Below are positions 1 to 12,459 of a stretch of DNA of 64,000 bases, piece by piece. This DNA is from Ulota crispa (taxonomy: Eukaryota; Streptophyta; Bryopsida; Orthotrichales; Orthotrichaceae), in the NCBI GenBank assembly GCA_963920765.1, contig OY987243.1, positions 36,911,620-36,975,619 of the forward strand, given 5' to 3'. The notes under the pieces are model-generated. The model ran no database searches. It was not told the DNA's origin and saw only the letters and a program-made list of their open reading frames with translations. Within the stretch, counting starts at the first letter, position 1. Each line of letters opens with the position of its first letter. A program made the translations under genes and the position numbers.

Positions 1-839
1 CAATAGTCATCATGTTCAAAACCCTTAAACTCATGCTTATGGGTGCACCTACCTTAATGGCACTTGAAGGTCCCAATCTCAACCATCTCAAAGTAACCTA
101 GCATTTAACATGTGGCAAAATTTGCTTGTGCAAAAGACATTCACTACTCCACTGTGAGTTTAACAATGGGTGGAGTTGCCCTTAAAAGTAGGGTGCAGAA
201 ATGGAGAGGGTCAAAGAAGGGTGTGTCTACTTTACAATTCAAGTCCCGAGGTCTCATGGCTGAGGTTAGATGGCATGCTGTTATGTAGGACCAGAGTAGA
301 AAATTCCATTTGTTTCACTTATAAGAAAATGTGGATTTTTAGAGATTGATTCTCTAGAGAGTGAATTTGGGAAGTTTGAACTCAGATTTAGATTTAGAGA
401 CCTTAACTTTGATTTGGTCTAAATTGGAGGAGGATACCATTGATAATACCAAAGTATGGAGCAATTTATTATTCTTACCTTGATTTGTAAAGACCGTGGA
501 GTATTTGCCTCTCAAGTCTTGCCATACGGCATGTCATCTAACCCTAACCAGCTCCTAGTTTCAAGTTATTGCATTTTCTCTTGCCAAAGCACAATACCAA
601 GTGTCTTGATTGATATTTAAATCTTAAGTAAAACCCTTGAATAGGAACAATATTTGAGAAACTTTTTGGACTTCACCAACTAAAATCTGACATTTTTAGT
701 ACTCAATCAATTTTTTTTGCCAAACTGTGTTGGATATTTACTTATATATTTACATTGTAATCTTTCATATTTAGAATTGCTATTAAAATTTAATTAACTT
801 TTTTGCCGGCAATTTTAAAAATTGCAATTAATTTTTTTC
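1..839. other. AT-rich non-coding flank with a repeat relict
   Basis: No reading frame here looks coding. Around 380-440 the words GAGACCTTAACTTTGATTTGG and GTCTAAATTGGAGG resemble the arms of the hairpin element at 37796-38207 (compare 38060-38100), so this is probably a decayed member of that family. The rest is unassigned. Confidence 0.4.
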
Positions 840-1840
840 TCATTTCCAACGGCTGTCTGTGAACTAGCCGCTGGTTTTTCCTGCACATTGAATAAGAACT
901 AAACAAGGTAGATGGATCTCATCCAATGTTGATAAATAGTAAACGTCCATTGGCGTTCCAGTGCCGTGGCAAAAATTCGAATTCCTTTGAAAAGGGGCTG
1001 GGAGCGGTAACGCCGCCATCGCTCGCCATGAAAGCATTGGCTTTGCGTCCTGCATTCCCATCTGAGCACTCTCCATAATAGCTCGCACCTTCACAGGCTT
1101 TGTCATTCGCAAGTCTGACACTCCTCCAATTCATCATTTCGCTAAAGAGCGTGCAGATTGCTCTCTTTGGTACAAAATTCCAGTGCGGGAGTTCGATCAA
1201 GGTTCGTGATCTGCAACACCGATCGTAGTAATGCATACTCTGCAACTTAATTAAGGGTTCCTTACCGGTCTCTTGCTTTGATAGGGACGATCATGCTACC
1301 GAAGATGTTTAAATTCGGCTTACCCGATTGGTAGGCTTTCCTCGGAGCTGCAATTACTGCTTATGCTGGGAATGTCGCTGCGTGCTTAAGTCTTTCAATT
1401 TAGCATTTGGTTGAGACGCAAATGTTGCAATACTTATTTTTGGATTCTTTTGACACCTACAATGGCCTTCCCTGAAGTTCACAGCAATTTTTTTTGTTGA
1501 AATTTGGCTATATGTTCGCGTTTTCTTCCTTTACTTTCCTGTAAATCTTGCAGCTATTTTGCAAAGTCTGGCGATGTTGAGTCCGGGAAAGAAAGAACGG
1601 CTGCATTTCTGATTTCCATGGAGCATTAGTATTCCCCTGTTTTGATTGTGATCCTCGTGTAGTTTTGTGAAGCTGTTGAAATCGATTTCCTGTGGTTTCG
1701 ATCAGCGAAGACACGGTCGTCGACCTCCCTTACAATAAAATATGCAAATCCCTCGTAAGGAAAAGGGAACAACGTGGAACAACCTCCTCGTGTGTGTGTT
1801 TTTGAACTTTTGAAGAACGTAGGTCGGAATCTGGTATAAT
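840..1840. other. GC-richer region upstream of the SAP-domain gene; promoter/5' UTR zone
   Basis: Base composition changes here from very AT-rich to mixed sequence with CpGs, ending just before the SAP gene's ATG at 1870. It probably carries that gene's promoter and 5' leader. Two minus-strand open frames (919-1245 and 864-1121) overlap here and could be a first exon of a divergent gene, but neither resembles a family I know, and I see no clear donor site. A TATA-like AATAAAATATG lies near 1732; its role is not established. Confidence 0.35.
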
Positions 1841-1869
1841 CTGTGGGCGTTCTTCAGGGCGGGGAACCG

Positions 1870-4800
1870 ATGGGTGAAACGGTGGTTTCGTCGAGGAGCA
1901 AGCGAAGGTTACCCAGGCTTGTCGAGGAGCAGGTCAAGGATCCTGCGAAGGTAGTAAATGTGGAGGATGAAACGAAAGAAGCGGCGGAGAGGAGGGCATC
2001 GAAGAGAGGCCAGAGTGTGTCGAGTAGTAAGCGTAAAGGAAAGCAGGCCGAGGAAGAAGTAGTGACGAGGGAGTTGATGGGCACCGATATGGTGGACGCC
2101 GTGTCGCTTGAACTCGGATCGCTTGAGTTGAACGACGACTGCTACGGGAATTCACGTTCTTCAGGAATTGTCTTGATCGCAGTGCCGCAGGAGTTTGTGG
2201 CAAACATGGAGAGGTCTCTCTCGCGAGGTGACGATGCCGCCGGTGCAAGGAGCAGGTGTGTTCTTGTCCTCTTCAAATCATGCTACACTTTATTCAGAAC
2301 TTCAACCAGCAAGCTCTAGATGAAGACTCGTGTGCTTTTTCAAGTTTTCACATCCGATTGATCATAGTGAATCCATGAATTCCTTGGTTACACGTTTTGA
2401 GAGAACCACGGAAGGTAGCATCTGGTGCAAGTGCATTGTTTTTTCATTGCGTGGAGTATTGGTGTTTGCTCAGCGGCCAGGGAGACGAACATGACAGCGT
2501 GATGGACCTTGGAAGCGCAGCAGAGCAAGGAGTTACAAGCAATGCTCTCAGTCAAAAGGATCCAGCATTATTGGCTGAACTGATGCAAGTAATTCGAAGT
2601 GTGTACGTTTGGTTTTATGTTTTCTAATTTCTATATGAAAGTCTTTGTTGAATGTTTGCTTGTAACAAAGACTCACAGAACAACCTTCTTTGCAGAAGGC
2701 GGTGATTGGACAGAGCTCAAAAAATGTCATATGCAGGCATATTTGCGCCACCATGGGCTTCGCATTTCTGGTCAAAAAAAAGTTCTTGTGGATCGTATTG
2801 AACAGCACTTGACGTAAGGTTTTTTCTTGCTTTTCGTGTCAGCCAAACTTTCTCAATTTATATTGCACCAATGTAGCTAAGCGAGAACCCTTTCATTTGT
2901 GGTTTGCGTATTTTAGAATGAAAGAGGGGCAAGCACAAGACATTCACCCGAGATCGTCTTTTACCATGAATTGCACAGGTAACAAAACTCCAGCAAAAAC
3001 AGCTCATATTTTTCTGAAGGGTACAGCCCATCTTTCCATTTTAGTTTTGCCCATGCAAATGTTGTGTAGACTAAAAGAAGACATGCAATTCTATCTTTCG
3101 GCATGGGTGCTGTTTTTTACTCTAAAGTGGTGATGTGGTGATGTTTCCTTGCAGGTGACGCATGTCGCGGAGACACTGTTTTATTCAAGCAAAATGTTTA
3201 TGACTTGTGAGTCGTTTTTCCTTTTTGGTTTGATTTTTGACATGTTTTGCTTGAAGAGGTTGACGTTTGGCAAATTGTTTGATATAGCTTTGAGTTCTTT
3301 TGTTGTTGAGGCATTCTACTTTCACGGATGAGACTGCATGTAGTGGATACTATTTTTATTAAGTACTAGTTTCAGAAGCTCAACCTCAAACTAGCATTAT
3401 AATTTGACCTTGATATTGGGGTGGGTATGATATTGTTATATTAAGTGCCAGTCGTCCACGCTTGGGAAAGCGTTGGGTTGCTGGTGAAGTCGTGCACGAG
3501 AGCTATGGCGCTGAAATGTATCAACACACGTTTACTGTGAGTAATAGTTTGAAGTTTCCTATGTCCTTTCATTGGATTGCTATGTTCTGAGATCCTAAGT
3601 ACTGTGGTGTTGCCCACAAATATTTGTATATTAGAACTATTATTGGGGTAAATCTTTATGGTATTTTGTAATGTGCTAGATTGAGGTCTTGTGGAGCACG
3701 GGTATGAAGCCCCTTCGCTTCATGGAACAACTTCAAATCAAAGGTCGCAAATTGTATGACGAGTTCACTTGGAGACAGGTGTGAATTCCAACCTCTCTTT
3801 ATTTTTCTGCCAATACAAACATTTTTGCTTTTGAAAACTAACATTACTTTTTGGCAAGTCATGTACTTACAAGGGTTGCCATGATGTGTATTCTGTGACC
3901 ACCACTAGAGCAGCCATGGATTGACGAAGAGGCTAGAGAACAGGAGCTGATTGAGAAGCATAAGCGAGGTGAAGAAGCTCGTAAGATAAGGAGAGAAAAC
4001 GAGAAGCGTAAGCGAGGTGAGAAAGCTCGTGATACAAGGAGAGAGAATTTCTTGCGTTGCAGAGGTCTGTATCTACAAAGTGCTTTCTTCTACCTACTCA
4101 GTGTAGTTACTTCACCCAAATTTCAGCTATGTCATTTCTCCTTTGTATTTGCTCATCTCTCTCCTCCATACTAGAGTTTCCTTCTTGGAGAGTCTTCCTA
4201 GGATGATCATAATCAAGACTCCCTTTTTTATTCGACTTTGCTTTTGCTAGTCATTTTGTTTTACAAAATTTCCTCACTTCCAAATTTTTCACTCTAGTAT
4301 TGATATGTCATATTTAACTAAATACAGATTATTTTATGTATGTATTTTCTTTCTACGCTCTTGAGCATTTTAAATTTCTCAATATTTTGCCTAAATTTTT
4401 TCCAAAGTTTTGGCATGTCCTCTGATTTGGGCATGTCTCTCAATAGTTTATAACCAACTTCTAATGTCTTGCAAGTACTTCCTAATGTTTTGCAAACCAA
4501 ACTTTCTAGACTCTTAGTTATGGACTTCAAGACTTTGGGTAGTGCATATCATACTCATAAAGTCACAATGACCTTTTAAATATCACATCTTCAGTCTCTG
4601 TGATATAATTATAATTATAGAAAACAAGATAGATGTTGAGGTTGAGGTGATATTAGAGAGGGTGCACATAGTAATATTAAGCAAGTCACAATTCTTATGC
4701 TTCTCTTTGCTTCACTTCATTGCTTTCCAGAATTTTGTGATTTTTGGGAAAGCGTTGTACTTTAATGGATTCACTTCTCTATTGCTATTACCAAATGATT

Positions 4801-5351
4801 TGAAACATTTTGGTAAATTGAAATGTTTTTGGATTTCACAACAATTCAAGTTATCAATACATGAAAATTCTAATAAAATTCCAATAGTGAATATCGCTAG
4901 TCTAGTTTAAAATCTTACTAGTAATAAGTCTCTTAATTGTTGTTGTTGGTTTTCTACAGAGGATCAAGCAAACTCATCTTGCAGTATGCTAATGCAAAGT
5001 TCCATTCAACAAGATTTTCAACAAAAGGTTTACTTGGGCAATAGCAATGTTGTAGCATCCTCACATTTACTGCATCTTTTGTAAAAGTTTGTGCAACAAC
5101 AAAGAGGAGAACCTCTTGCGCAAGACCATCATGGTGGTGAGGTTTTTCACTCATCTTTACTTCCCAACACTTTTCACAGACAAAGAATCTGTCATGTTGC
5201 ATGCTCCAATAGCAAATACAAGAAGGTTGGTTCCAAGCATAGCATCTGGCAAATGTGTGGGATGTGTTGTTATAAGAACCAACTCTTTTTGAGGGAGCTG
5301 CCCAAGACATTAGTAGCATTTTTCATGCTTCAGGGTTATGACATTGCTTGA
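1870..5351 (+). CDS. SAP-domain nuclear protein, plant zinc-finger-CCCH-62-like family (spliced)
   Basis: Proposed exons are 1870-2255, 2474-2598, 2696-2813, 2917-2978, 3155-3206, 3452-3536, 3680-3778, 3914-4064 and 4960-5027, with a tentative last exon 5088-5351. All introns are GT..AG and every phase agrees. The product is about 382 residues without the last exon, or about 469 with it. The ATG at 1870 is preferred over the in-frame GTG at 1843. The N-terminus is charged and basic (SKRRLPR; KRKGKQAEEE), which suits nuclear entry. Exon 3 encodes a SAP motif (AYLRHHGLRISGQKKVLVDR), a putative DNA/RNA-binding helix-extended-loop-helix. Exons 5-7 encode a conserved block (GDACRGDTVLF, RWVAGEVVHESYGAE, QHTFTIEVLWSTG, IKGRKLY) that I recall following SAP in plant proteins annotated as zinc finger CCCH 62-like. 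No CCCH finger is visible. Exon 8 is a K/R/E-rich helix with an internal duplication. Function beyond likely nucleic-acid binding is unknown. The last exon depends on a 60-nt intron and is the weakest part. Confidence 0.82.
3953..4048 (+). repeat. In-frame 48-bp tandem duplication in exon 8 of the SAP gene
   Basis: Two adjacent 48-bp units (3953-4000 and 4001-4048) encode two 16-residue copies beginning EKHKRGEEAR and EKRKRGEKAR. The reading frame is kept. The product is a highly charged K/R/E helix that probably extends a coiled or nucleic-acid-binding tail. Confidence 0.85.
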
Positions 5352-7392
5352 GCAAACATGAATAACTAACTTTCCAGACGGCAATGTAGAAACAAAAATA
5401 AAAAATACTAAATAGTTTTGACATTTTTGGAAGGAACACTTAGTGGTGCTTATGTGAGTGGTTTTGTCTTTTTTTGGCTTACCTTCTTGTTTTTGAGGGT
5501 GATGATATTGGAAAAGGCATTTGGAAAAAAATGATATGGCTTCAGGAAAGATGGCCTCAAGCTTACAAGGGTTTGTTTTAAGAGATTTTTACTTTATTTT
5601 TTGACTTTTTGATTATTTGCAATTGTTGTTATCCTAAGTGTGCCTCATAACATTTAATAGCACTCCCGTAGCGTGCCCTCCCTCCAAAAAAATGATGTGA
5701 AATATTCCACACCATCTTTATCTATGGGGACACTTGGCTAAATTTGTCAAAGAGTTTATGAAAGGGAAGCTTAGTTCAATTCACATATGTCAATGTCAAT
5801 GTCTGGCTCAAATATGTCAAGAAAAGAAAATCTTTTTCCGGAATATCTTGAAATTTCAGGCATCCACTTAGTTCTTTAAGTCGTTTACAAAGCATCATCA
5901 CAAGGTAGTTAAACAAGTATTTGAAATGAGTCAAATTACTACATTACTCCTCAGCTTATATAATGTAACTTGTGTATTTCCTAATTTAAATAGCTCGAAT
6001 ATTTTGAGCAAATTTATATTGTTGTTGTAAGATGGCATTTCATAGCAACATTAGCCTCCATATAGTTTAGAAGTAAAAAGCAAAGATCCATCATATATTT
6101 TGGATCAATTGTGATACGATTAAGATCAAATAGCAATGCTCACAAATATATCAAACATATCCACAAAGCTCTGAAAATTTGAGAGATTCTTAGCCCTAAT
6201 ACAAGTAGAAGAATTATAGAGGGAAGAAAGTTAGGAGTTCAAAATTGGCAATTTTTTCCTAAGATGATATATGCCTCATCTATGCCCATCCCAAACAACA
6301 AATCAAACCAATGTTAGATGAGAGAGGTTGCACCAAGTGTCACCAGCATATATTGCTTTTGCAAGGATACAAAGCCATAAAAAAAATGTAAAACAACTAG
6401 TAACCAACAAACCCTCCAATAATTAGCAAATGAACCTTTGTTGCATATTGCGTACATTATTTAACTTGTGTTGTAGTGGACTAAGATAACCATGACGTAA
6501 AAAGCACAGTAGTCGCCTAAGCTTGCGTATGGTACATTTTCATTGCCAGCGTATAAGAAAACGACCTTGTACTTCAAGGATCTTTGTGTTTTATAAGGAT
6601 CCGTAGAATAGCATGTCGTGTATCGGTGTATAGGCACGCTTAGAGCACAGACGAGCCAGAGTACTAGCCCAATCAACAAGTAAACTTTGCACACAAAGGC
6701 TATGCACAGCGAGCAAAGGAATAAAAGAGACAAAGTTGAAGATTGGCAAAAGAGGCTAAGCTAAGATTAGCAAAAAGCTGCAAAGATTAGCTCCCGCGTG
6801 AGTAAGCTTTTGCGAGGTAAAATTCAAAATTGACCTAGTCATGTAATGTATAGAAACCCCAGGTGATTCAAGTAATATAGGTAACGCTAATCGTAGACAG
6901 GCTTATACACCTGGAGGTTTAGAAAAAGAGATTTGTGCAAATATACATCAGATTAGTAAAAAAGCAAAAGTAGACAAAATTACTACTAGCTTGATCTTTT
7001 TTAATAAAATAAGTAACTTAACTTTTGCGGAGCAGAAACTATAAACTCTCGCCCTAGTTTGAAATTTGTCACTCATCAATTATTATGCACAATGAACTAT
7101 GTCATCACTCAAGTATATTACCTTCTCTATGTTACAAGTTCATAGAGCAAGTATAAATACACAAGAAAAACCATTACTAGTTCTTCTATGTTTTGGCATG
7201 GCATTAAAGCTGTGTTCAAGTTATAGAAAGAGATAGTAAATTATCTCCATCTATGAGAAGATACAAACTTTTAAAAATGGCAATAAGAAGCTTTCACCAG
7301 TATTCAACCACTGAATTTGTCTATAGACTATCTCCATTACTAGCAATTGCCAGGAGTTTGGAGATTAACACTTATTGGAATCATGAAATAGA

Positions 7393-7434
<42 letters not shown>

Positions 7435-10400
7435 CAAGATGAAGTTCATGGATGATACCTAAAGAGAGGGAAAAGCAACCTCTCTTCAGGCTACGGAATG
7501 TTATGCTAGACTCTTCTTAATTGTTCAACTCATAAAAGAGTCTAAGAAAATGGCAAAATATATTATGGCCAGAGAATAGATTGTAGGTAGAAAATCCTCA
7601 TTTTTGCAAGCTTTTGTTACTTTGTCCATCCCTACATGAATAGTTTTTGTACATAAACTAGTTCAAAGTCTTGCACAAATTTGATGAAGCACCCAATGAT
7701 CAAGCTAGTCACATAATAGACAATAATTATAATTGCTTTCGAAGCACAATTTTATGTATTTCATCTGTTGCAAGCCTAGTTTTACACCAAGGGGGCAACA
7801 TCCAATGTGGCACATGACATAGCTGATGGATTATATCTTAAACTTTTCCATGGGAATATGATAATCTTCAAAGTACTTGAATGTTGGAATACAAGGGAAT
7901 TTTGGTGGGATCTTCATGTTCCATGGAGATTATGTATTTCTATTTTGTATGAAGGAGCTCAATTGTTATATCCACAAAGTTATGTTTTATACCTCCATTT
8001 GATGTGAAAGAACACCCTTGCGTGATTGTACCATTATAAGTAATCCTTGAGTTATCATTACCCCTTGTTGTGGTTAAACTTCTTCTTTCACTATGTTGAA
8101 GTGTTTCATTATGGTTGCCTTAATCTTATTTTTCAATATGATGTATTTTGTGCTAGTATTAGATATTTTGAATATAATTCATTGATTGCTTTATATTCTA
8201 GCATTTGCATTATATTGTGTCAATCAAATACTTCACTTGTGGGTGCACCCCTATGTACCTACACATACTCAATGTTCTTTAATTTTCATTTTATTACAAG
8301 CACAAACATGTTTTGGGCTTTAAAAAAGTTTGTCTTTTAAATAGCACTTACGTAATTGTCATTATTAAAAGATATTGAGTGCTTTTTTTTTATTGAATTA
8401 AAAGAAGCCTTCACTATATTTTGTTTGAAGTCAAGTCCATTATCAAACTCTATTGTGATAATAAGTTCTATCAAGCTATGCACAAGCCTATAGAGCTAAC
8501 CTTTGAGTGTTTGAACTAGAAACAATAAGTTAATTTTGAAGCAAAAGCAACAATAAGAACATTAGTAATATGAATTGGAATTTGATTGTGTTGTTCAACA
8601 TACATATCTCATTACTTGTATTGTAATTTTTGTATAATCTTTTTGGACTTTTTTGGATACAAATGCCATCTATTTTATTGTTTGATTTTATTTCTATATA
8701 GTTTCCAACTTCTATCCATTCCTTTACCCTAATAGCTTAAATAAATCTAATCAATCCTAAATGAAGGCACTTCATAATTGCAAAAGAAGAGCAATATTTT
8801 GGCTAGCATAATATGATGGTAATTCAAGTTTATAAACAATTTGCAATTACTCAAATTGCTAACAATTCAAGAACAAAGTTTGTGTGTTTGAAAAAGTTCT
8901 TGTTCAAAGATAATCAAAGATGAAAAAAATAAGTAATTCTTTTATGATGAAGTTTTTTACATTTGAAGAATGCACATGGTCTAACATATTCCAAAATATG
9001 TCCATAATTTTTTTTGATAATTGAATTAAACCAATTTTTACCTAGAAATAATTTTCAAAAATGCTAATGTGAGGTGGGATATTTAGGACTTCTTTTTTTA
9101 GTCAAATGAGTTGCCAAACTATTAAAACCTTAATAATGATCATAAAAACATGCTTGAGAATTAGAAAAATCATAAAAATGAAGGAACAAGTATCTTTTCT
9201 TGTTTATTTATTTATTTATTTATTATCTTTTGAATTTATGTTTACTTACATTTTGATTTTAAAAAATGTTTCAATATCAATATTTGATCAAATCCAACAC
9301 CTAACTCAAGAGATTTTCATCACATAAAAATCTCTTTTTGGCTTCTTAAGGAGTGTGAGATTTTCTAGATTTTCAACTTGAGTTTACTATCATGAGTTAC
9401 AAAGTCCTATTAGGAATAAGAATTAAATGATAATTGCTAAAGAAATAGTTTTGACTATAATCCAAGCATCTCTACAATCCACACACTATGATCTTCCATT
9501 GCACATACCAACATTTATCAATGGGATGTGACACCAAAAGGAAATTCTAATGTTTGAAATTGATTAAGAATAAAAAATGAAAAGTTTTCAAGAGAATTTA
9601 CGTATGTGTTTTATAGTTTGTAAATTACAATTCTAGTCATCTTAACTTTTTCTAAAGTGATACTCAATACTTTTGTACCTTAAGGAGAACAAATACAATT
9701 CACCTCAAGAATAAACATTTTTAGTTCAATATTTGGTTTTTGAACAATGACTACATCAAACAAGCAAGATTTTGATTTCATTTTCAGAAATCCAAACAAC
9801 AAGAAGTGGTCAACTTTGTTCCTTTTTGCAACCTAGTTTGACAATAGTTGCACCAATGCTTCAATATAGAGGCAAACAATTGGGCGTGATGACATTGCAC
9901 ACATTTTTGCCATGTTGTCATTTCAAAAACAATACTAAGCAAATATGAACCAAATATGCATTTTGTATTAGAAAATAAAAGTAGAAGTGCCAAATTGAAA
10001 AAGAGGCATAGCAAAACTTATAGGATAACAATTGATTCACAATGGCTACCATAAATGGAAACATAAAAATAGAGAAAAAGCACTTGGTACTTTTGTAGGC
10101 TCTTCTAAGTATTTTTCAAACTCCTCTCTTGTAATATTTGTCCTTTTATAAGAATGCACTAGATTTTGTTTCAACTATCACCAATTTCATCCACTCAATT
10201 CCAAAATCTTTCACCTACTAGATCATTACTTTAGGTCAAGAGTCTTCTCATGACATGAAATTGTTGGTGTTAGAACCTAAAATACTCATTTTCATACCAC
10301 CTCTAGCAAGCTTTAGACACAATGTGGGCCTAAAATCCTTCCAATGAACTTCTTTTTGCTATTAAACAAACCATGCATTGGGCAGACCATTGTGTGTCAC

Positions 10401-12148
10401 TTCCTCTACTATATAAAGAACAAAAATAAACCTAGCTAAATTGTTTTTGCTAGCAAGTTAAACTTTCTTTCATCTCATTTGTGAGTGAGTCAAAGTTGAT
10501 TATAAAAAAAGTTTGTACAACACCAAATAAAATCCAAATTAGAGTTTAGGTTCTCAACTAGTGTCTATGTAAGATCCAATACTGCTTGTTTAGCTCTATA
10601 ATATATATGCCTTAAGAAAGTTGCTATGATAATCTACAAATCATATTAAACATTACTAAAAGTCACTAAAAGCGGAGTAGCCTAGAATCCACCAATTAAA
10701 AGTTAGAATAACCACTATTTTTGTTGGGTTTAGAGTTTGATGTTTGGCCCTTGCCATATTTTCTCCATCCAAATACCCCTTGGGAAAGTCACCATTGAAT
10801 TTTTAGAAAACTAGGTGAGATTAAAAATAGGGTCAATTTCATTTGTTGGAGGTAAATTTCATATTTTTGTTAGATCTACCATTGTATTGAAAACATGTCT
10901 TTTGCTTCATTATATGTAAAATAGGATAGTGAATGTTACCTTCATTTTAATAGTTTGTAGAAAAATATATAGTAGGAAAAATAGAATCTCCCTAATAGTG
11001 CTTAGTATGATGAGTTTCACTATAATGATATTGTCAAAATTAGATGAAAAAAAGTACAATCTGTCCATCTTTTGGATGTAATGGATGAAAATGGAATAGT
11101 GTTTACCTTTAACTAAACATGGATGCAGGTGAAGGATGGGTTTGTAAATAGTGTAAGGCTCTAAAATAAGGTTTTGCTTTAAGTTATTGTTGCTACTTGC
11201 GTTGCTGAGAAGCTGGTACTTTGGATTCTATGTAGTTGTTGCCAAAGTCTATGTGTTAGGGTTAGGGATTAGTTTTCTAGTCTAATTTGCTATATGTTTG
11301 AATTTGAGTCTTATTTGTTGCAATACCAATTCATAATTATATTCTTGCACTTTTAATGCTTCTAGATTTCAATGTCTTTTAATCATGGAACTTTGCAATT
11401 TGTAGAATAAATAAAGTGCCAAAAATTTGTTCTCCAAACCATTTACAAAGAAATGTAAGGTGCTGTGAAATAAATCATAGTGGCCTTTTTTATCTAAAGA
11501 TAGGGAAAAGAAATTACCTTAAAAAAGATAAATAGCCCTTTAAAACACCCCATTCTTTGCACGTGGTTACCAAGCACAACAAGGTGTGATCTCCCCAAGA
11601 AATATCCTTTATTTAAAAAACCCAAATTCTTTATTTGCCCATTTTCAAAGGAATCACTTCTATCACTCCCTATGTCCCCTTTGACTTGTCCATGACCAAG
11701 GATAACTTGGGATTGATGTCACTTTTGACAAGTTAACTAGTTGTATAATACAAAGTCAATTTTGACACTTGATGTGATTCAGCTTGAGTTCCCACTCCAA
11801 TTTACACACATGTAACAATTTAGCTTCAATATAATCTTTAAAGGATAGGCTTGTGATCGCAATTTGGTTGCGTTGCAAGTGATTGCAGCATACAAAAATT
11901 GTCCACCTCGTCTTTTAAGGATTAAACAAAAAATTGATCCAACTTCAATTGATACAAGCCATACAATGCAACTCAAATCTTAGCACCAAGAGTGCTATTT
12001 GATGTTGAAATCACATAGCACAACATGTGTTGTTGTTTGTTGTTGTTATTTGCTATTGTTTAGTAGTATTTGATTACTAACACATATCCTCAAAAAAATT
12101 GCATTTTTATATAAAACAAAACCAACGTTTTTGAACAACTCATCCAAA
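5352..12148. other. Long AT-rich intergenic region without recognisable genes
   Basis: Open frames here are short and of low complexity. One minus-strand frame at 6461-6733 sits in a slightly GC-richer patch and would encode a hydrophobic N-terminus followed by KTQRSLKYKVVFLYAGN. I do not recognise it, and it may be a relict exon. A short TTTA-type run lies near 9204-9225. I see no transposon ends with clear inverted repeats here. Confidence 0.4.
7396..7431. repeat. (TA)n microsatellite
   Basis: An uninterrupted AT/TA dinucleotide run of 36 bases. The IYIYIY peptide of the overlapping frame is an artefact of this run. Confidence 0.98.
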
Positions 12149-12459
12149 CTACACTAAGATACTGCATTTAGGTTGCTTCAACAATTAGGTTGCCTTACCT
12201 TGGCAAATTTACCTCATGACTCACCTTTGGCCACTTGAAGGGGCATGCAACGCTCTTTATGCTATAGTAATTCCTAATTATGTGTAAAATTCTAACTTTC
12301 CTACTCGGTGACTTTGATGCTTCTTATTGTGCCCAACCTTTGCTTGCTTCCTCCATTGTAGTGATTTTTGACAAAAGTTACTATAGTACTAATAAATACT
12401 TAAATAGTGTGAAATGTCAAAAGTTAGGATGGAGCAATGTAAATGCAATATTTGATGTA
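12149..12459. mobile_element. MITE, CTACACT family (~311 bp), copy 1
   Basis: The left end reads CTACACTAAGATACTGC and continues ATTTAGGTTGC. The right end is its imperfect inverse, GAGCAATGTAAATGCAATA followed by TTTGATGTAC. Internal words (AATTAGGTTGCCTTACC, CTCATGACTCACC, GGCCACTTGAAGG..GCATG, AAATAGTGTGAAATGTCAA) are shared in order with the copies at 14345-14645 and 53864-54171. The element is non-coding and non-autonomous. No target duplication is certain, so the superfamily is unassigned. Confidence 0.75.

Noticed and set aside
1843..1869. GTG at 1843 as the SAP gene start
   Set aside because: Nuclear plant genes use ATG; an in-frame ATG lies 27 bases on at 1870.
7253..7462. Plus-strand frame over the (TA)n run
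   Set aside because: Its IYIYIY repeat is only the microsatellite being translated.
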